DNA of 47,267 nucleotides from JALONO01 sp038209965 (lineage in GTDB: Bacteria > Bacteroidota > Bacteroidia > Cytophagales > Thermoflexibacteraceae), in NCBI GenBank assembly GCA_038209965.1, contig JBBQXF010000024.1, positions 1 through 47,267 of the forward strand, written 5' to 3'. Under the pieces are notes generated by a model. It was not told the origin of the DNA, ran no database searches, and saw only the letters and a list, made by a program, of their open reading frames with translations. A program made the translations under genes and the position numbers. Positions 36,259 to 45,376 of this stretch are shown piece after piece (the first letter of the stretch is position 1; every line of letters starts with the position of its first letter).

Positions 36259-36978
36259 ATGAAACGCATTGTCAATTCAACAATAAGTATTTTTACCTTG
36301 GTCTTCATCCTCGCGGGCCCGGTGTCGGCCCAAAAATCCACCACCGTCGAGCGCGAAGTGGCCGGGTTTGATCAAGTCCGGATCGGTGGATCCTTCGATG
36401 TCATTCTCAAGGAAGGAGCCAAGGAACACGTCACCCTCGAGGTGCGGGGCACTGAACCCGAGAACATCGAGACCGAAGTAATGGGATCGGTTCTCGAAGT
36501 ACGGCTGCGGCGGCAGAACGGGGGCTGGGATTGGAGCTATCGCAATGTGGACGTGAAAGTGACCATTACCTACGTCAAACTGCGGGGCGTGCGCTCGAGC
36601 GGTTCGTCCGATATTGTGGCCGAATCCCTCCTCAAGGCTGAAGTGTTTGAGGTGCGGGCCAGTGGCTCGGGCAGTTTTCGGGGCAAAGTCGAGGCGGGCG
36701 AACTGGACATTGAAGTGTCTGGTTCCGGAACAGTGGAAGTGTCGGGCCGCACCAAAGTGGAAACCATCAACTTGAGCGGATCGGGCGACATCCGGGCCCA
36801 CGACTTGCAGAGCGAAACCGTAAAGATCAATATCAGCGGCTCGGCCGATGCCGATGTGTATGCCACCCACGAGATTGAGGCGCGCATCAGCGGGTCGGGC
36901 AATGTCCGGTTCAGGGGCAACCCCGAGCGGCAAATCCTCAAAAGTTCTGGCTCGGGCAGTTTCAGCAAGCGCAACTAA
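36259..36978 (+). CDS. Secreted DUF2807 (head-GIN) protein
   Basis: 239 residues from ATG 36259; an upstream in-frame TTG is rejected because the ATG opens the signal peptide (MKRIVNSTISIFTLVFILAG, ending VSAQ). The mature protein begins EVAGFDQVRIGGSFDVIL, the classic DUF2807 start. It then runs as a beta-helix with SGSGxxxx turns spaced about 18-22 residues (ASGSGSFRG, VSGSGTVEV, LSGSGDIRA, ISGSADADV, ISGSGNVRF, SSGSGSFS). Predicted surface or periplasmic; actual role unproven. Followed by a strong terminator. Confidence 0.87.
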   Translation: MKRIVNSTISIFTLVFILAGPVSAQKSTTVEREVAGFDQVRIGGSFDVILKEGAKEHVTLEVRGTEPENIETEVMGSVLEVRLRRQNGGWDWSYRNVDVKVTITYVKLRGVRSSGSSDIVAESLLKAEVFEVRASGSGSFRGKVEAGELDIEVSGSGTVEVSGRTKVETINLSGSGDIRAHDLQSETVKINISGSADADVYATHEIEARISGSGNVRFRGNPERQILKSSGSGSFSKRN

Positions 36979-37008
36979 ACCGCCAACGCGCTAACAGGTA
37001 CGGGGACT

Positions 37009-37066
37009 AAGACAGGCGTTGCCAGCGATCGGATCGTTGGCAACGCCTGTCTTTTATTTGTTTTTT
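37009..37066 (+). terminator. Strong intrinsic terminator of the DUF2807 gene
   Basis: 22 bp arms (37009-37030 and 37032-37053) that pair with one G-U wobble, followed by TTATTTGTTTTTT. It begins 30 bp after the stop codon. Confidence 0.85.
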
Positions 37067-37637
37067 GGTCAATTCACCGGCCTAGCCAAACAGGTATAAA
37101 TTATTTAGTGATAAAAGTAGCAAAAAGTTGTAATTTCATAAAAAATAAACAATTTCTTCATTGGCATTTCTTGATCATAACTCCCATTATTTTTCAATAA
37201 AAAATAGCAGCTTCCTTGATTTTTTTCTATTTTTGCCAAGCTGGTTGACTTGCCTTTTGGAACGATAGATTCATAACGGAACCATCGACTAGAACGAGCG
37301 AAATGGCAGCATCAGGTTCAAAATGACTTTGCATGGTCATACCATTTACCGTTGTCACAGCTCACCGGTGACCAACTACGACAATTTGATTATCACCTTG
37401 TTTTCTTGCAACTATTTAGTTTTTGATCATTGATTGACCCAATAAGCAATCCAAATGCCCGGCAAAAGCAGCGTGAAATGTGATGGGCAAGTTGAAAAAT
37501 GAATAGTAGGTTTTATAAGGGCCGCCCATTGACCACAATGGTTTGGCAAGGTAGGTGTAAGCCGCAAAACACTTTAAAAAAACGGGGCGTAATCCGAAAA
37601 GCCAACAGTAGGAGCAAAAACTAAATTGAAAATAAAC
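37067..37637. other. 570 bp AT-rich intergenic region
   Basis: No credible gene. A TATTTTTG box lies at 37228-37235 without a properly spaced TTG. A minus-strand frame at 37416-37661 has an odd composition and no family resemblance and is not called. Confidence 0.4.
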
Positions 37638-38126
37638 ATGGCAATGGTTCTGGGAGTGCACGTACCTGAATTAGGCAACAACCCAACTGGGGAAGTATGC
37701 CACTCGTTCGTTTATCGTTATTTGGTTGCAAAAGGTAATATTGGCAACATTAGGATTTGGCTCAATAATCCGATGCAAAACCTAATGACCATAGATGCTA
37801 CATTCTTGTATGGGCTTGGGGGTTTGCCAGCCAGGCAAAACGGGGCAATGCGACCATCACCCGGTTCTATCGTGGTTTTTCGCGATTCCAACAACATACT
37901 CATGCACTCCATGATAGCAATCGATGCCAACACTTGGATCGGGGCCAATAATACCACTTGTTTTGGCGTTCTGGGGGGGCGAAAAACTTTTAACAATGTC
38001 GGAACTATCCTTTTTAGTTTGAACCCCCGGCAAAATGGCTGGCTAAATGCCAATGACAACGTGTGGAGCCTTGGTTCAATTGGCAACAATACGGTGTCCT
38101 TCATCCCGGCTCCCACCGTCCCCTAG
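37638..38126 (+). CDS. Small putative cysteine hydrolase (NlpC/P60- or CHAP-like pattern)
   Basis: 162 residues from ATG 37638. The order of features resembles papain-fold peptidoglycan hydrolases: GEVCHSFVYRYL with C21 early in a helix, PSPGSIVVFRD as the central strand-turn, LMHSMIAID with H90, then TWIGANNTTCFG with N104/N105 as a possible third residue. No signal peptide or TM helix, so if it is a hydrolase it would need another export route or acts inside the cell. No neighbouring immunity gene is apparent. The assignment is pattern-based and could be wrong. Confidence 0.55.
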   Translation: MAMVLGVHVPELGNNPTGEVCHSFVYRYLVAKGNIGNIRIWLNNPMQNLMTIDATFLYGLGGLPARQNGAMRPSPGSIVVFRDSNNILMHSMIAIDANTWIGANNTTCFGVLGGRKTFNNVGTILFSLNPRQNGWLNANDNVWSLGSIGNNTVSFIPAPTVP

Positions 38127-38658
38127 CCTCGGTTTCGCCCGACCTTGCCCACGGCTTCGCGCTTGGGAAACCCGGTTAGCTTGGCAGGTGATCACTGCCT
38201 GTCTGGTGGCTATTTAGCGAGTAATATAGCCTAGCTAATCTTTCTTTGGGTATTTTGGAAAACAACCTAGTCAATTGATCCAAAAACGGCAAGGCTGAGC
38301 GGCATTTGACATGAAAAATCGCCAATAAGAGTCAACTGGAACAAATACGCAAGGTAAATCAACCATGCGATCGCGTATGTGGACAGGCCGCCCTCCCACT
38401 TTTCAAGCCCGCTCAATCCCTGTCCGTGGCAGCCGTTGGCGGGCTAACTTCCCATCTTCCAACCACTTGTAAAAGCTGGGACGGGGCCGAGCGACCAAGT
38501 TTGGATGAATGCAACACCATAAATTTACCCCATCGCCTGTTCGGTTAAGTTCTTCCCGATCAGGCTGATCGATCTGCCTCGCTGCATCTGGGACACCCAC
38601 CAAATCTCACCTTGTTCGCCTGCCAGTGCTGAAGCAATGTTATAGATAATAGCTATAT
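38127..38658. other. Intergenic region upstream of katG with a GC-rich patch
   Basis: Between the cysteine hydrolase-like gene and the katG control region. A GC-richer patch (about 38370-38630) carries a 66-codon minus-strand frame and could be decayed coding sequence, but I recognise nothing in it. A weak inverted repeat (GGCAG/CTGCC, 38183-38199) might end the upstream transcript. Confidence 0.4.
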
Positions 38659-38674
38659 GATTATAAGAATAATC
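38659..38674 (+). promoter_or_regulatory. Dyad operator upstream of katG (peroxide-regulator-like)
   Basis: GATTAT-AAGA-ATAATC is a perfect 6-4-6 inverted repeat ending 2 bp before the -33 element of katG. Its AT-rich shape resembles PerR/Fur-type boxes. An outer pair GCTATA (38652-38657) and TATAGC (38684-38689) extends the symmetry. A binding site for a peroxide-responsive regulator is inferred from position and the regulated gene. Confidence 0.45.
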
Positions 38675-38676
38675 AA

Positions 38677-38708
38677 TTTGATTTATAGCTGTGAATGCTG
38701 TAATCTTG
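38677..38708 (+). promoter_or_regulatory. katG promoter
   Basis: TTTG (38677-38680), 20 bp, TAATCTTG (38701-38708), one mismatch from TAnnTTTG. The leader to ATG 38770 would be about 55 bases. Confidence 0.55.
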
Positions 38709-38769
38709 CAAACAGAAGTACATGAACTTGCTCCCGTTTTTCATAATAACCCATTAACTTATCTGATAG

Positions 38770-41007
38770 ATGGAAACTCAAACACATTTGGACACAGCTC
38801 CACACAGAGTAAACGGTGAAAGCAAATGCCCGTTTACGAGTGGGGCACTGAAACAAAGCGCCGGCAACGGCATGGTTAACCGCAACTGGTGGCCCAACCA
38901 GTTGAAGTTGAACATCCTTCGCCAACACTCCTCCCTGTCCAATCCAATGGGCAAGGTCTTCAACTACGCCGCAGCATTTAAATCATTGGACCTGAATGCG
39001 GTGAAGTCCGACATGTTCGATCTGATGACCACTTCCCAAGACTGGTGGCCAGCTGATTACGGTCATTATGGCCCATTCTTCATTCGGATGGCGTGGCACA
39101 GCGCAGGTACTTACCGCATTGCTGATGGGCGGGGTGGGGCTGGCTTTGGTACACAACGCTTTGCCCCGCTCAACAGTTGGCCCGACAATGCCAACTTGGA
39201 CAAGGCACGTTTGCTGCTTTGGCCGATCAAACAGAAGTACGGCAAGAAAATTTCTTGGGCCGACTTAATGATCCTAGCTGGCAACTGCGCCCTAGAATCC
39301 ATGGGTTTCAAGACCTTCGGTTTCGCGGGCGGGCGCGAGGATGTATGGGAACCAGCCGAAGACATCTACTGGGGCCCCGAAAAAACGTGGCTGGCCGACA
39401 ATCGATACACCGGTGACCGCGAACTGGAGAATCCCCTCGGGGCAGTGCAAATGGGCCTTATCTACGTGAACCCCGAAGGCCCCAACGGCAAACCGGATCC
39501 CCTCGCTTCGGCGCGTGACATCCGCGAAACTTTTGCCCGCATGGCCATGAACGACGAAGAAACTGTCGCCCTGATCGCGGGGGGGCACACCTTCGGCAAA
39601 ACCCATGGTGCAGCCGATCCAAGCAAATACATAGGCCCAGAACCCGAAGGAGCAGGCATTGAGGAGCAGAGCTTTGGCTGGAAAAACACATTTGGCAGTG
39701 GCAGTGGGATCCATACGATCACCAGTGGACTAGAGGGCGCTTGGACCACCACCCCAATCCAGTGGAGCAACAATTATTTCGAGAACTTGTTTGGCTTCGA
39801 GTGGGAACTGACCAAAAGCCCAGCCGGGGCCCACCAATGGCAGCCCAAGGGCGGTGCTGGGGCTGGCACAGTGCCAGATGCACACGATGCCTCGAAAAAA
39901 CACGCGCCATTTATGCTCACCACCGATATTGCCTTGCGCGCGGATCCGTTGTACGAGAAAGTTTCAAGGCACTTTTTCGAGCACCCGGATCAATTTGCCG
40001 ATGCATTCGCCCGGGCTTGGTTTAAACTGACCCACCGCGACATGGGGCCAATTGTCCGCTATCTCGGTGCTGAAGTGCCGGCAGAAGAACTGATCTGGCA
40101 AGATCCTGTCCCCGCCCCCTCTTACCAACTAATTGACGAACAAGACATTGCCGCGCTCAAAGGCAAAATCATTGCCTCCGGCTTGTCGGTATCCCAACTG
40201 GTAGCTACTGCCTGGGCATCGGCCGCCACTTTCCGGGGTTCGGACAAACGCGGTGGCGCCAACGGTGCGCGCATTCGCCTTGCCCCGCAAAAGGATTGGG
40301 AAGCCAACAACCCAGCGCAATTGGCAATCGTGATAAAGTCGCTTGAGGCCATACAAAATGAGTTTAACAGTGCTCAGTCAGGTGGCAAGCAAGTTTCACT
40401 GGCCGACTTGATAGTGCTGGGCGGGGGGGTAGGTATTGAAAAAGCAGCCATGAATGCTGGCCGCGAGGTGAAGGTGCCTTTCACTCCGGGGCGCACCGAT
40501 GCTTCGCAAGCGCAAACCGATGTAGCTTCATTTGCCGTATTGGAGCCGGCTTCCGATGGGTTCCGAAACTATTTGAAGCCTAAACACCTTGCTTCGGCCG
40601 AGGAAATGTTGGTCGACAAGGCCCAACTCTTGACCTTGACTGCCCCCGAAATGACGGTGCTCATTGGTGGCTTGCGAGTCCTTGACACCAATTTCAACCA
40701 GTCACAACAGGGGGTCTTTACTCAGCATCCTGAAGCACTCACCAATGATTTTTTTGTCAACTTGCTCGACATGGGCACTACTTGGAAGGCAACTTCGGAA
40801 CCCCAAAACGTGTTTGAGGGCCGTGATCGCAAGACTGGGGCAGCAAAGTGGACGGGAACCCGGGTTGATCTCATCTTCGGTTCCAACTCGGAGCTACGGG
40901 CTTTCGCCGAAGTGTATGGCTGCGAAGACTCCCAAGAGCAGTTCACCAACGATTTTGTGGCCGCATGGGCCAAGGTGATGAACCTTGACCGTTTCGATCT
41001 GGCTTGA
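38770..41007 (+). CDS. katG: Catalase-peroxidase
   Basis: Haem enzyme removing hydrogen peroxide by catalase and peroxidase activity. 745 residues, normal length. Distal residues R106, W109, H110 in RMAWHSAGTYR. The Met-Tyr-Trp cofactor needed for catalase activity is complete (W109, Y232 in GLIYVNPEGP, M258 in ETFARMAMN). Proximal haem ligand is H273 in GGHTFGKTHG. The second, non-haem domain covers about 430-745. ATG 38770 gives the typical pre-catalytic N-terminus with KCPF. Single-gene unit with its own promoter, operator and terminator. Probably induced by peroxide. Confidence 0.98.
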   Translation: METQTHLDTAPHRVNGESKCPFTSGALKQSAGNGMVNRNWWPNQLKLNILRQHSSLSNPMGKVFNYAAAFKSLDLNAVKSDMFDLMTTSQDWWPADYGHYGPFFIRMAWHSAGTYRIADGRGGAGFGTQRFAPLNSWPDNANLDKARLLLWPIKQKYGKKISWADLMILAGNCALESMGFKTFGFAGGREDVWEPAEDIYWGPEKTWLADNRYTGDRELENPLGAVQMGLIYVNPEGPNGKPDPLASARDIRETFARMAMNDEETVALIAGGHTFGKTHGAADPSKYIGPEPEGAGIEEQSFGWKNTFGSGSGIHTITSGLEGAWTTTPIQWSNNYFENLFGFEWELTKSPAGAHQWQPKGGAGAGTVPDAHDASKKHAPFMLTTDIALRADPLYEKVSRHFFEHPDQFADAFARAWFKLTHRDMGPIVRYLGAEVPAEELIWQDPVPAPSYQLIDEQDIAALKGKIIASGLSVSQLVATAWASAATFRGSDKRGGANGARIRLAPQKDWEANNPAQLAIVIKSLEAIQNEFNSAQSGGKQVSLADLIVLGGGVGIEKAAMNAGREVKVPFTPGRTDASQAQTDVASFAVLEPASDGFRNYLKPKHLASAEEMLVDKAQLLTLTAPEMTVLIGGLRVLDTNFNQSQQGVFTQHPEALTNDFFVNLLDMGTTWKATSEPQNVFEGRDRKTGAAKWTGTRVDLIFGSNSELRAFAEVYGCEDSQEQFTNDFVAAWAKVMNLDRFDLA

Positions 41008-41026
41008 TCTCGGGGCTAAATTATGC

Positions 41027-41070
41027 AAACCAAAAAGGTGGCCGGGCAACGGGCCACCTTTTTGGTTTTC
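41027..41070 (+). terminator. katG intrinsic terminator
   Basis: Perfect 17 bp stem (41027-41043 with 41052-41068) around GGGCAACG, with T-rich 3' arm and tail, 20 bp after the katG stop. Confidence 0.85.
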
Positions 41071-41608
41071 CAACTATTTTTCTTGTCTAAATCCGCAGCA
41101 ATAGGTAGCTATTGCTCTGTAAAATAAAATTGGGTTTCTGCCAATCAGATAACTAAAATCATTGATAATCAATTAAAAAGCTTGTTGACAATTATTTCAA
41201 TAAATTGATAATCAAGTATTTAAAAATATTTATTCGCAAAAAACTTAAATAAATTGATTCCGGATTAATCATTAAAAAATAAGAGTATTTAGATTCCATG
41301 CAATATTTTTTTAAACTCAAGGGCGCGCAGAAAAATGTAATTTTTTGATTGTAGTAAACAAAAATACTGCTGCCAAAATCACATCGATGGTAACATAAAT
41401 GATTCTGCTTTTTTGTCAATTACTAATTGAAATTGGCTATGTCCATGCGAGGCAAGCTTGATTTTGGCTAAACGGCTTGATTGGCGCAAATCAAGAACTG
41501 CATCCGCTCGGCCGGAGTGGGGCGCGGCGTACCACATCGGCCAGAACCGCTTGACCCCGGCCAAGGGATCGCTGGGCTGACCTTGGGCTGACCGCGCCCA
41601 CCAACGCA
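41071..41608. other. AT-rich region between katG and purM
   Basis: The first 330 bases are very AT-rich with no gene. From 41379 to 41609 a 76-codon minus-strand frame starts at an ATG overlapping the purM stop (TGATG), which would permit coupling. Its protein (MRWWARSAQGQPSDPLAG and on) resembles nothing known to me and is not called as a gene. Confidence 0.4.
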
Positions 41609-42772
41609 TCAATACACAAACTCACCGTACTCGCTGCGCACCGTCACTTGCTTGTGCGCGGCAGTTTCCACCCGGCCAACCACTTGGGCCGCCACCCCGA
41701 AACTTTCGGAAATTTGGATCACGGTTACTGCCAGTTCAGGGGCACAATAGATCTCCATCCGGTGGCCCATGTTGAACACTTGGTACATCTCCCGCCATGA
41801 AGTGCCGCTCTCGGCCTGGATCAGTTGGAACAAGGGCGGGCACGGGAAAAGGTGATCTTTGATGATGTGCAGTTGGTCAATAAAGTGCAGTACTTTGGTC
41901 TGGGCCCCGCCACTGCAATGCACCATGCCGTGGATCTGGGAGCGGTAATCTTGCAGGATTTGCCGGATCACGGGGGCATAGGTGCGCGTGGGGGAGAGCA
42001 CCAGTTGCCCAATGTCGACGGGCAGGCCGGGGTAGGTTTCGGTCAGGCTGCGGCTGCCCGAATAGGCCAAACTGGGGGGCAGTTGCGGGTCAAAGCTTTC
42101 GGGGTAGTGCTGGGCCAGGGCGTGGTGGAACACATCGTGCCGGGCCGAGGTGAGGCCATTGCTGCCCATCCCGCCGTTGTATTGGGTTTCGTAAGTGGCT
42201 TGTCCATAAGAGGCCAGGCCCACGATCACATCGCCGGGCACAATCCTATCGTTGCTGATCACTTGGGCGCGGGGCATCCGGGCCGTCACGGTACTGTCCA
42301 CGATGATGGTGCGCACTAGGTCGCCCACGTCGGCCGTTTCGCCGCCCGTGCTGAAGATGCCGATGCCGTGGTCGCGCAGCAGGGCCAGCACTTCCTCCGT
42401 GCCGTTGATTATCGCCGCGATCACCTCGCCCGGCACTAAGCGCTTGTTGCGGCCAATGGTGGAGGAGAGCAGGATGTTGTCCGTTGCGCCGACGCACAGT
42501 AGGTCGTCGAGGTTCATCACTACTGCATCTTGGGCAATGCCCTTCCAGACCGACAAGTCGCCAGTTTCGCGCCAGTACAGATAGGCCAGCGACGATTTGG
42601 TGCCTGCCCCGTCGGCGTGCATGATGTTGCACCAAGCTGGATCACCAGCCAGAATATCGGGAATAATTTTACAGAAGGCATTGGGAAACAGTCCTTTGTC
42701 CAAGTGGCGGATGGCTTGGTGGACGTCTTCTTTGGTGGCGGAAACCCCGCGCTGGGCATATCGTTCGCTCAT
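41609..42772 (-). CDS. purM: Phosphoribosylformylglycinamidine cyclo-ligase (AIR synthase)
   Basis: ATP-dependent ring closure forming aminoimidazole ribotide in purine synthesis. 387 residues, the longer form seen in Bacteroidota. Markers: MHADGAGTKSSLAYLY (ATP/substrate loop), DAVVMNLDDLLCVGA, GIFSTGGETADVGDLVRT and GLTSARHDVFHH. The C-terminal half has MVHCSGGAQTKVLHF and FNMGHRMEIY. ATG at 42772. Separate from other pur genes. tsaB and the thioesterase gene lie upstream in the same direction. Confidence 0.95.
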   Translation of the reverse strand: MSERYAQRGVSATKEDVHQAIRHLDKGLFPNAFCKIIPDILAGDPAWCNIMHADGAGTKSSLAYLYWRETGDLSVWKGIAQDAVVMNLDDLLCVGATDNILLSSTIGRNKRLVPGEVIAAIINGTEEVLALLRDHGIGIFSTGGETADVGDLVRTIIVDSTVTARMPRAQVISNDRIVPGDVIVGLASYGQATYETQYNGGMGSNGLTSARHDVFHHALAQHYPESFDPQLPPSLAYSGSRSLTETYPGLPVDIGQLVLSPTRTYAPVIRQILQDYRSQIHGMVHCSGGAQTKVLHFIDQLHIIKDHLFPCPPLFQLIQAESGTSWREMYQVFNMGHRMEIYCAPELAVTVIQISESFGVAAQVVGRVETAAHKQVTVRSEYGEFVY

Positions 42773-42935
42773 GGCCGAAAGTGGGGAACTGAGGGAAAAA
42801 ATGATTTGAAACCAGATTTTAAAATAATTACATTGGTAAATAAAATCCTAAATCATCCGTAAATTTTTGTTTTTTACTTTTTACAACGGCAATTCAGTCA
42901 TCAAGGAGAGCTTATCACGTTGGGTTTGCCCTAGC

Positions 42936-43631
42936 TCACTTGAGCTGGGCGGTGGTAAAAAACGGTTTGAGGTAGGCTGGTTCAAAATAGGCCACTTCCA
43001 CCCGGTTCGGCTGCAACAGCGCCAATTGGCCCACCGCCCGGGCCGTGGGATAAATAGGATCGATGAGCCACAAGTTGGGATGTGGCAACAGCGCTTTGCA
43101 CTTGGCGGCCCCACTGCCAAAAATCAGGACTGGCCCCTGTGCCAGATCTTGCGCCAGTGAATCGTGGGTCAAAACATGGGCCTGCGTAGGGCGCAACTCG
43201 CGCAGGCAGCGGTCATATTGGGCCAAATAAACCTCCATCCGCCGGGCATCCAGCATGGGGCAAAGGACGGCAGCCGGATCCAAAATAGCCGTTTGGGCCA
43301 CTTGCCAAGCCATCACTTGGAGCGTATCGACTGCCAAGAGCGGCAGGTCGAGGGCCACGCACAGCCCTTTGGCCGTGGACACCCCAATCCGCAGGCCCGT
43401 GTATGAGCCCGGCCCGGCCGAAACCGCAATGGCAGTCAGGTCATTGACCGACCGCTGCACGTGGTGCAACGTGTGTTCAATGAGCCGGGTCAGCATTCCC
43501 GAGTGCGATTTTTCTTGGATAATTTCGCTGTAGGAGATCAATTGCCCAGCTTCGTGCAGGGCCACCGAGCACACATTGCCCGATGTCTCGAGGCTCAGCA
43601 ATAAGTGGAGGTCATCATTTGGGGTGGACAT
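42936..43631 (-). CDS. tsaB: tRNA threonylcarbamoyladenosine biosynthesis protein TsaB
   Basis: ASKHA-fold partner of TsaD and TsaE in the t6A37 modification of tRNAs. 231 residues. Seen: LLSLETSGNVCSVALHEAG, then KSHSGMLTRLIEHTL and the hallmark AVSAGPGSYTGLRIGVSTAKG, followed by CPMLDARRMEVYLAQYD. Usual length. ATG at 43631. tsaD and tsaE are not in the window. Confidence 0.94.
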   Translation of the reverse strand: MSTPNDDLHLLLSLETSGNVCSVALHEAGQLISYSEIIQEKSHSGMLTRLIEHTLHHVQRSVNDLTAIAVSAGPGSYTGLRIGVSTAKGLCVALDLPLLAVDTLQVMAWQVAQTAILDPAAVLCPMLDARRMEVYLAQYDRCLRELRPTQAHVLTHDSLAQDLAQGPVLIFGSGAAKCKALLPHPNLWLIDPIYPTARAVGQLALLQPNRVEVAYFEPAYLKPFFTTAQLK

Positions 43632-43795
43632 GGCACAAAACTACATCAATTGTACCCCGAAATGGATACCGGATGAAAATGGATATCAGATTGATAAAAA
43701 TACAACTATTTGACTTTTAACGCTTTGCACTCATAAGTTGCCAAGTGGATTTCACCGGCCCTGATCCCGGCCACCCAACCAGCGTATTTTTCGCA

Positions 43796-44575
43796 CTATC
43801 CTTCGGCTGGACTGCGCTCCCAAACTGAACGGGCTAGGGCGTAGTCCTTGCGCTCGGCCGCACTCGATAACTGATGGCTGAATCCGTTGGGCACTCCGCT
43901 CAGTCCCGCCCGGGCCACAACGACATCGTCCAAGTTGCACTCATTGCGAAATTGGAAGTCGATCTCAGTGAGGCGGTGTTGGGACAAAAAATCGGCGGGC
44001 ATCGCCTCGACCAGCCAGCGGAAGTAGCACATATTGTTCGCGTGGCGGTTGACATCGATGTCGTACCAGCCCACTTGGAATTGCCGCTCGTGCAGTGGAT
44101 CGGCCACCGGAAAGATTTTGCCTTTGGCCACTGGCAGCGGGGCTTCGTCGCCCCCGATCCTGAACACGTTCAGAAAATCGGGCACACTGATCATTTGGCG
44201 CTTTTGGAGATCAATGACCGGCCACGTGCTGGTGGCTTGCCCAATGAGCAGGCCCCATTCATCAAAAATCCGAAAATCGCGGTAGAAAAAATATTTTTCC
44301 GACCCGGAGGGAAACGTTTTGACCGTGATCTCTTGCCCGTGGCTGGGGTAAGCAAACAGTTGGAGCTTCATGCGGGAGAGCACCCACGCAATGCCGCGCT
44401 CGTGCAGGTCATAGACCGAAGCTCCCGACTGCATCACATTGTTGTTGGCGGCTTCCTGCAAGTAATTGACCAGGGCGGGGAGCGTCACCCGGCGCTGGGA
44501 GTCGATCTCGTTGGACCGGATCTTGAACTTCTCGAAATGGACCTCAATTTTTTGGGGGCGTGCTACTTCCAACAT
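43796..44575 (-). CDS. Acyl-ACP thioesterase (FatA/FatB family)
   Basis: 259 residues from ATG 44575 (an upstream in-frame TTG at 44608 is less likely). Double hot-dog fold enzyme releasing fatty acids from acyl carrier protein. First half: YEV-like KIEVHFEKFKIRSNEIDSQ and NYLQEAANNN, then GIAWVLSRMKLQLFAYPSHG. Second half: FQVGWYDIDVNRHANNMCYFRWL with the catalytic D-x-N-x-H-x-N pattern, ending VVVARAGLSG. In bacteria these enzymes set free fatty acid or lipid composition. Read away from ssrA, which starts 158 bp upstream on the other strand. Confidence 0.9.
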   Translation of the reverse strand: MLEVARPQKIEVHFEKFKIRSNEIDSQRRVTLPALVNYLQEAANNNVMQSGASVYDLHERGIAWVLSRMKLQLFAYPSHGQEITVKTFPSGSEKYFFYRDFRIFDEWGLLIGQATSTWPVIDLQKRQMISVPDFLNVFRIGGDEAPLPVAKGKIFPVADPLHERQFQVGWYDIDVNRHANNMCYFRWLVEAMPADFLSQHRLTEIDFQFRNECNLDDVVVARAGLSGVPNGFSHQLSSAAERKDYALARSVWERSPAEG

Positions 44576-44647
44576 TCGGTTAAAGGTTCTGAGCGGGCTG
44601 TTCCGCAATTTTGGGCAATATTAGCCAAAAAGCTGCACCTACGGAAC

Positions 44648-44675
44648 TTTTTGTGGCCGCCGCCCCTTATATTTG
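44648..44675 (+). promoter_or_regulatory. Likely ssrA promoter
   Basis: TATATTTG (44668-44675) is an exact TAnnTTTG match followed by C. A TTTTTG (44648-44653) lies upstream, but the 14 bp spacer is shorter than usual. The transcript would carry a leader of about 50 bases removed by RNase P. Confidence 0.45.
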
Positions 44676-44733
44676 CATCCCGCTTTGAGGAAAAGTAGAT
44701 TTCCCGGGGCGGGACAATGCCCAATAACGTTTA

Positions 44734-45099
44734 GGGGCCGACCGGTTTTGACAGCGTGTGTGAGGGCGTGTGCAAGCATGTCGGGGTTGGCTGGTGTTAC
44801 CCGTTAAACAATGCCGCAAACAATAACAGGCGAAAATAACTACGCCCTGGCTGCTTAATTTAGGACTAAATTAAGTACCATGTCCCCGGGAGCCTACGTG
44901 CTGCTGGTTCCTATATGGGGGCATCATCTCGCAGCGCTGGCCATCCGCAAAGTTGTGGTGCGTAGGCAAGACACAAGCAACTAAGGTGCGGTTCGGTGTG
45001 TTTCCCGCCTGGCCGTGCCCGACAACCAACGGAAAATAAACATGTAGAAGGCACGTTGGCGCCATGTTCTGGACGAGGGTTCGACTCCCTCCGGCTCCA
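44734..45099 (+). ncRNA. ssrA: tmRNA (transfer-messenger RNA)
   Basis: Rescues stalled ribosomes. The 5' end GGGGCCGACCGGTTTTGACAGC and the 3' end with the T-arm GGTTCGACTCCC and acceptor CCGGCTCCA form the tRNA-like domain; the acceptor pairs with one G-U. The tag frame is GGC at 44829 to TAA at 44856-44858, encoding GENNYALAA, a degradation tag known from Bacteroidota. CCA is not encoded (CTCCA is followed by CAA), so it must be added after processing. Protein-like frames drawn over this region are artefacts. A terminator follows directly. Confidence 0.95.
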
Positions 45100-45108
45100 C
45101 AAATTGAC

Positions 45109-45142
45109 AAAAACCCTTGGGATTCTTTCCAAGGGTTTTTTT
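45109..45142 (+). terminator. ssrA intrinsic terminator
   Basis: AAAAACCCTTGG (45109-45120) and CCAAGGGTTTTT (45129-45140) with loop GATTCTTT and a T-tract, 10 bp after the tmRNA 3' end. Confidence 0.85.
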
Positions 45143-45376
45143 GTGCTGTTTAGCGAGGTGGCTGGTTTGTGGGTGGACAAGGTCGGGGACTTTGGTCCGC
45201 TTTTCCAGCAAAGTCTCACCCTTGCCTTCGTACTGAAACTAAAGCCGGACAGCGAACAAAAAGTTGCGCCGCTACTCGCCGCACCGCCATACCATGAAAC
45301 CACCCACTGTTCGCGGGCTACGTATTTCCATCATTTCCCAGCCGGTTTTAGAAACGAATTTTTTTCATCTTTGCGT

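Noticed and set aside
37416..37661. 81-codon minus-strand frame before the cysteine hydrolase-like gene
   Set aside because: Cysteine- and aromatic-rich without a clear domain; starts inside the neighbouring gene.
38403..38603. 66-codon minus-strand frame in the GC-rich patch upstream of katG
   Set aside because: May be decayed coding sequence, but no recognisable family; included only in the regional note.
41379..41609. 76-codon frame overlapping the purM stop codon
   Set aside because: The TGATG junction is suggestive, but the protein resembles nothing and has odd composition; left uncalled.
44996..45376. Long plus-strand frame running from inside tmRNA into the transposase remnant
   Set aside because: It overlaps the tRNA-like domain and terminator of ssrA; protein similarity begins only at ATG 45377.
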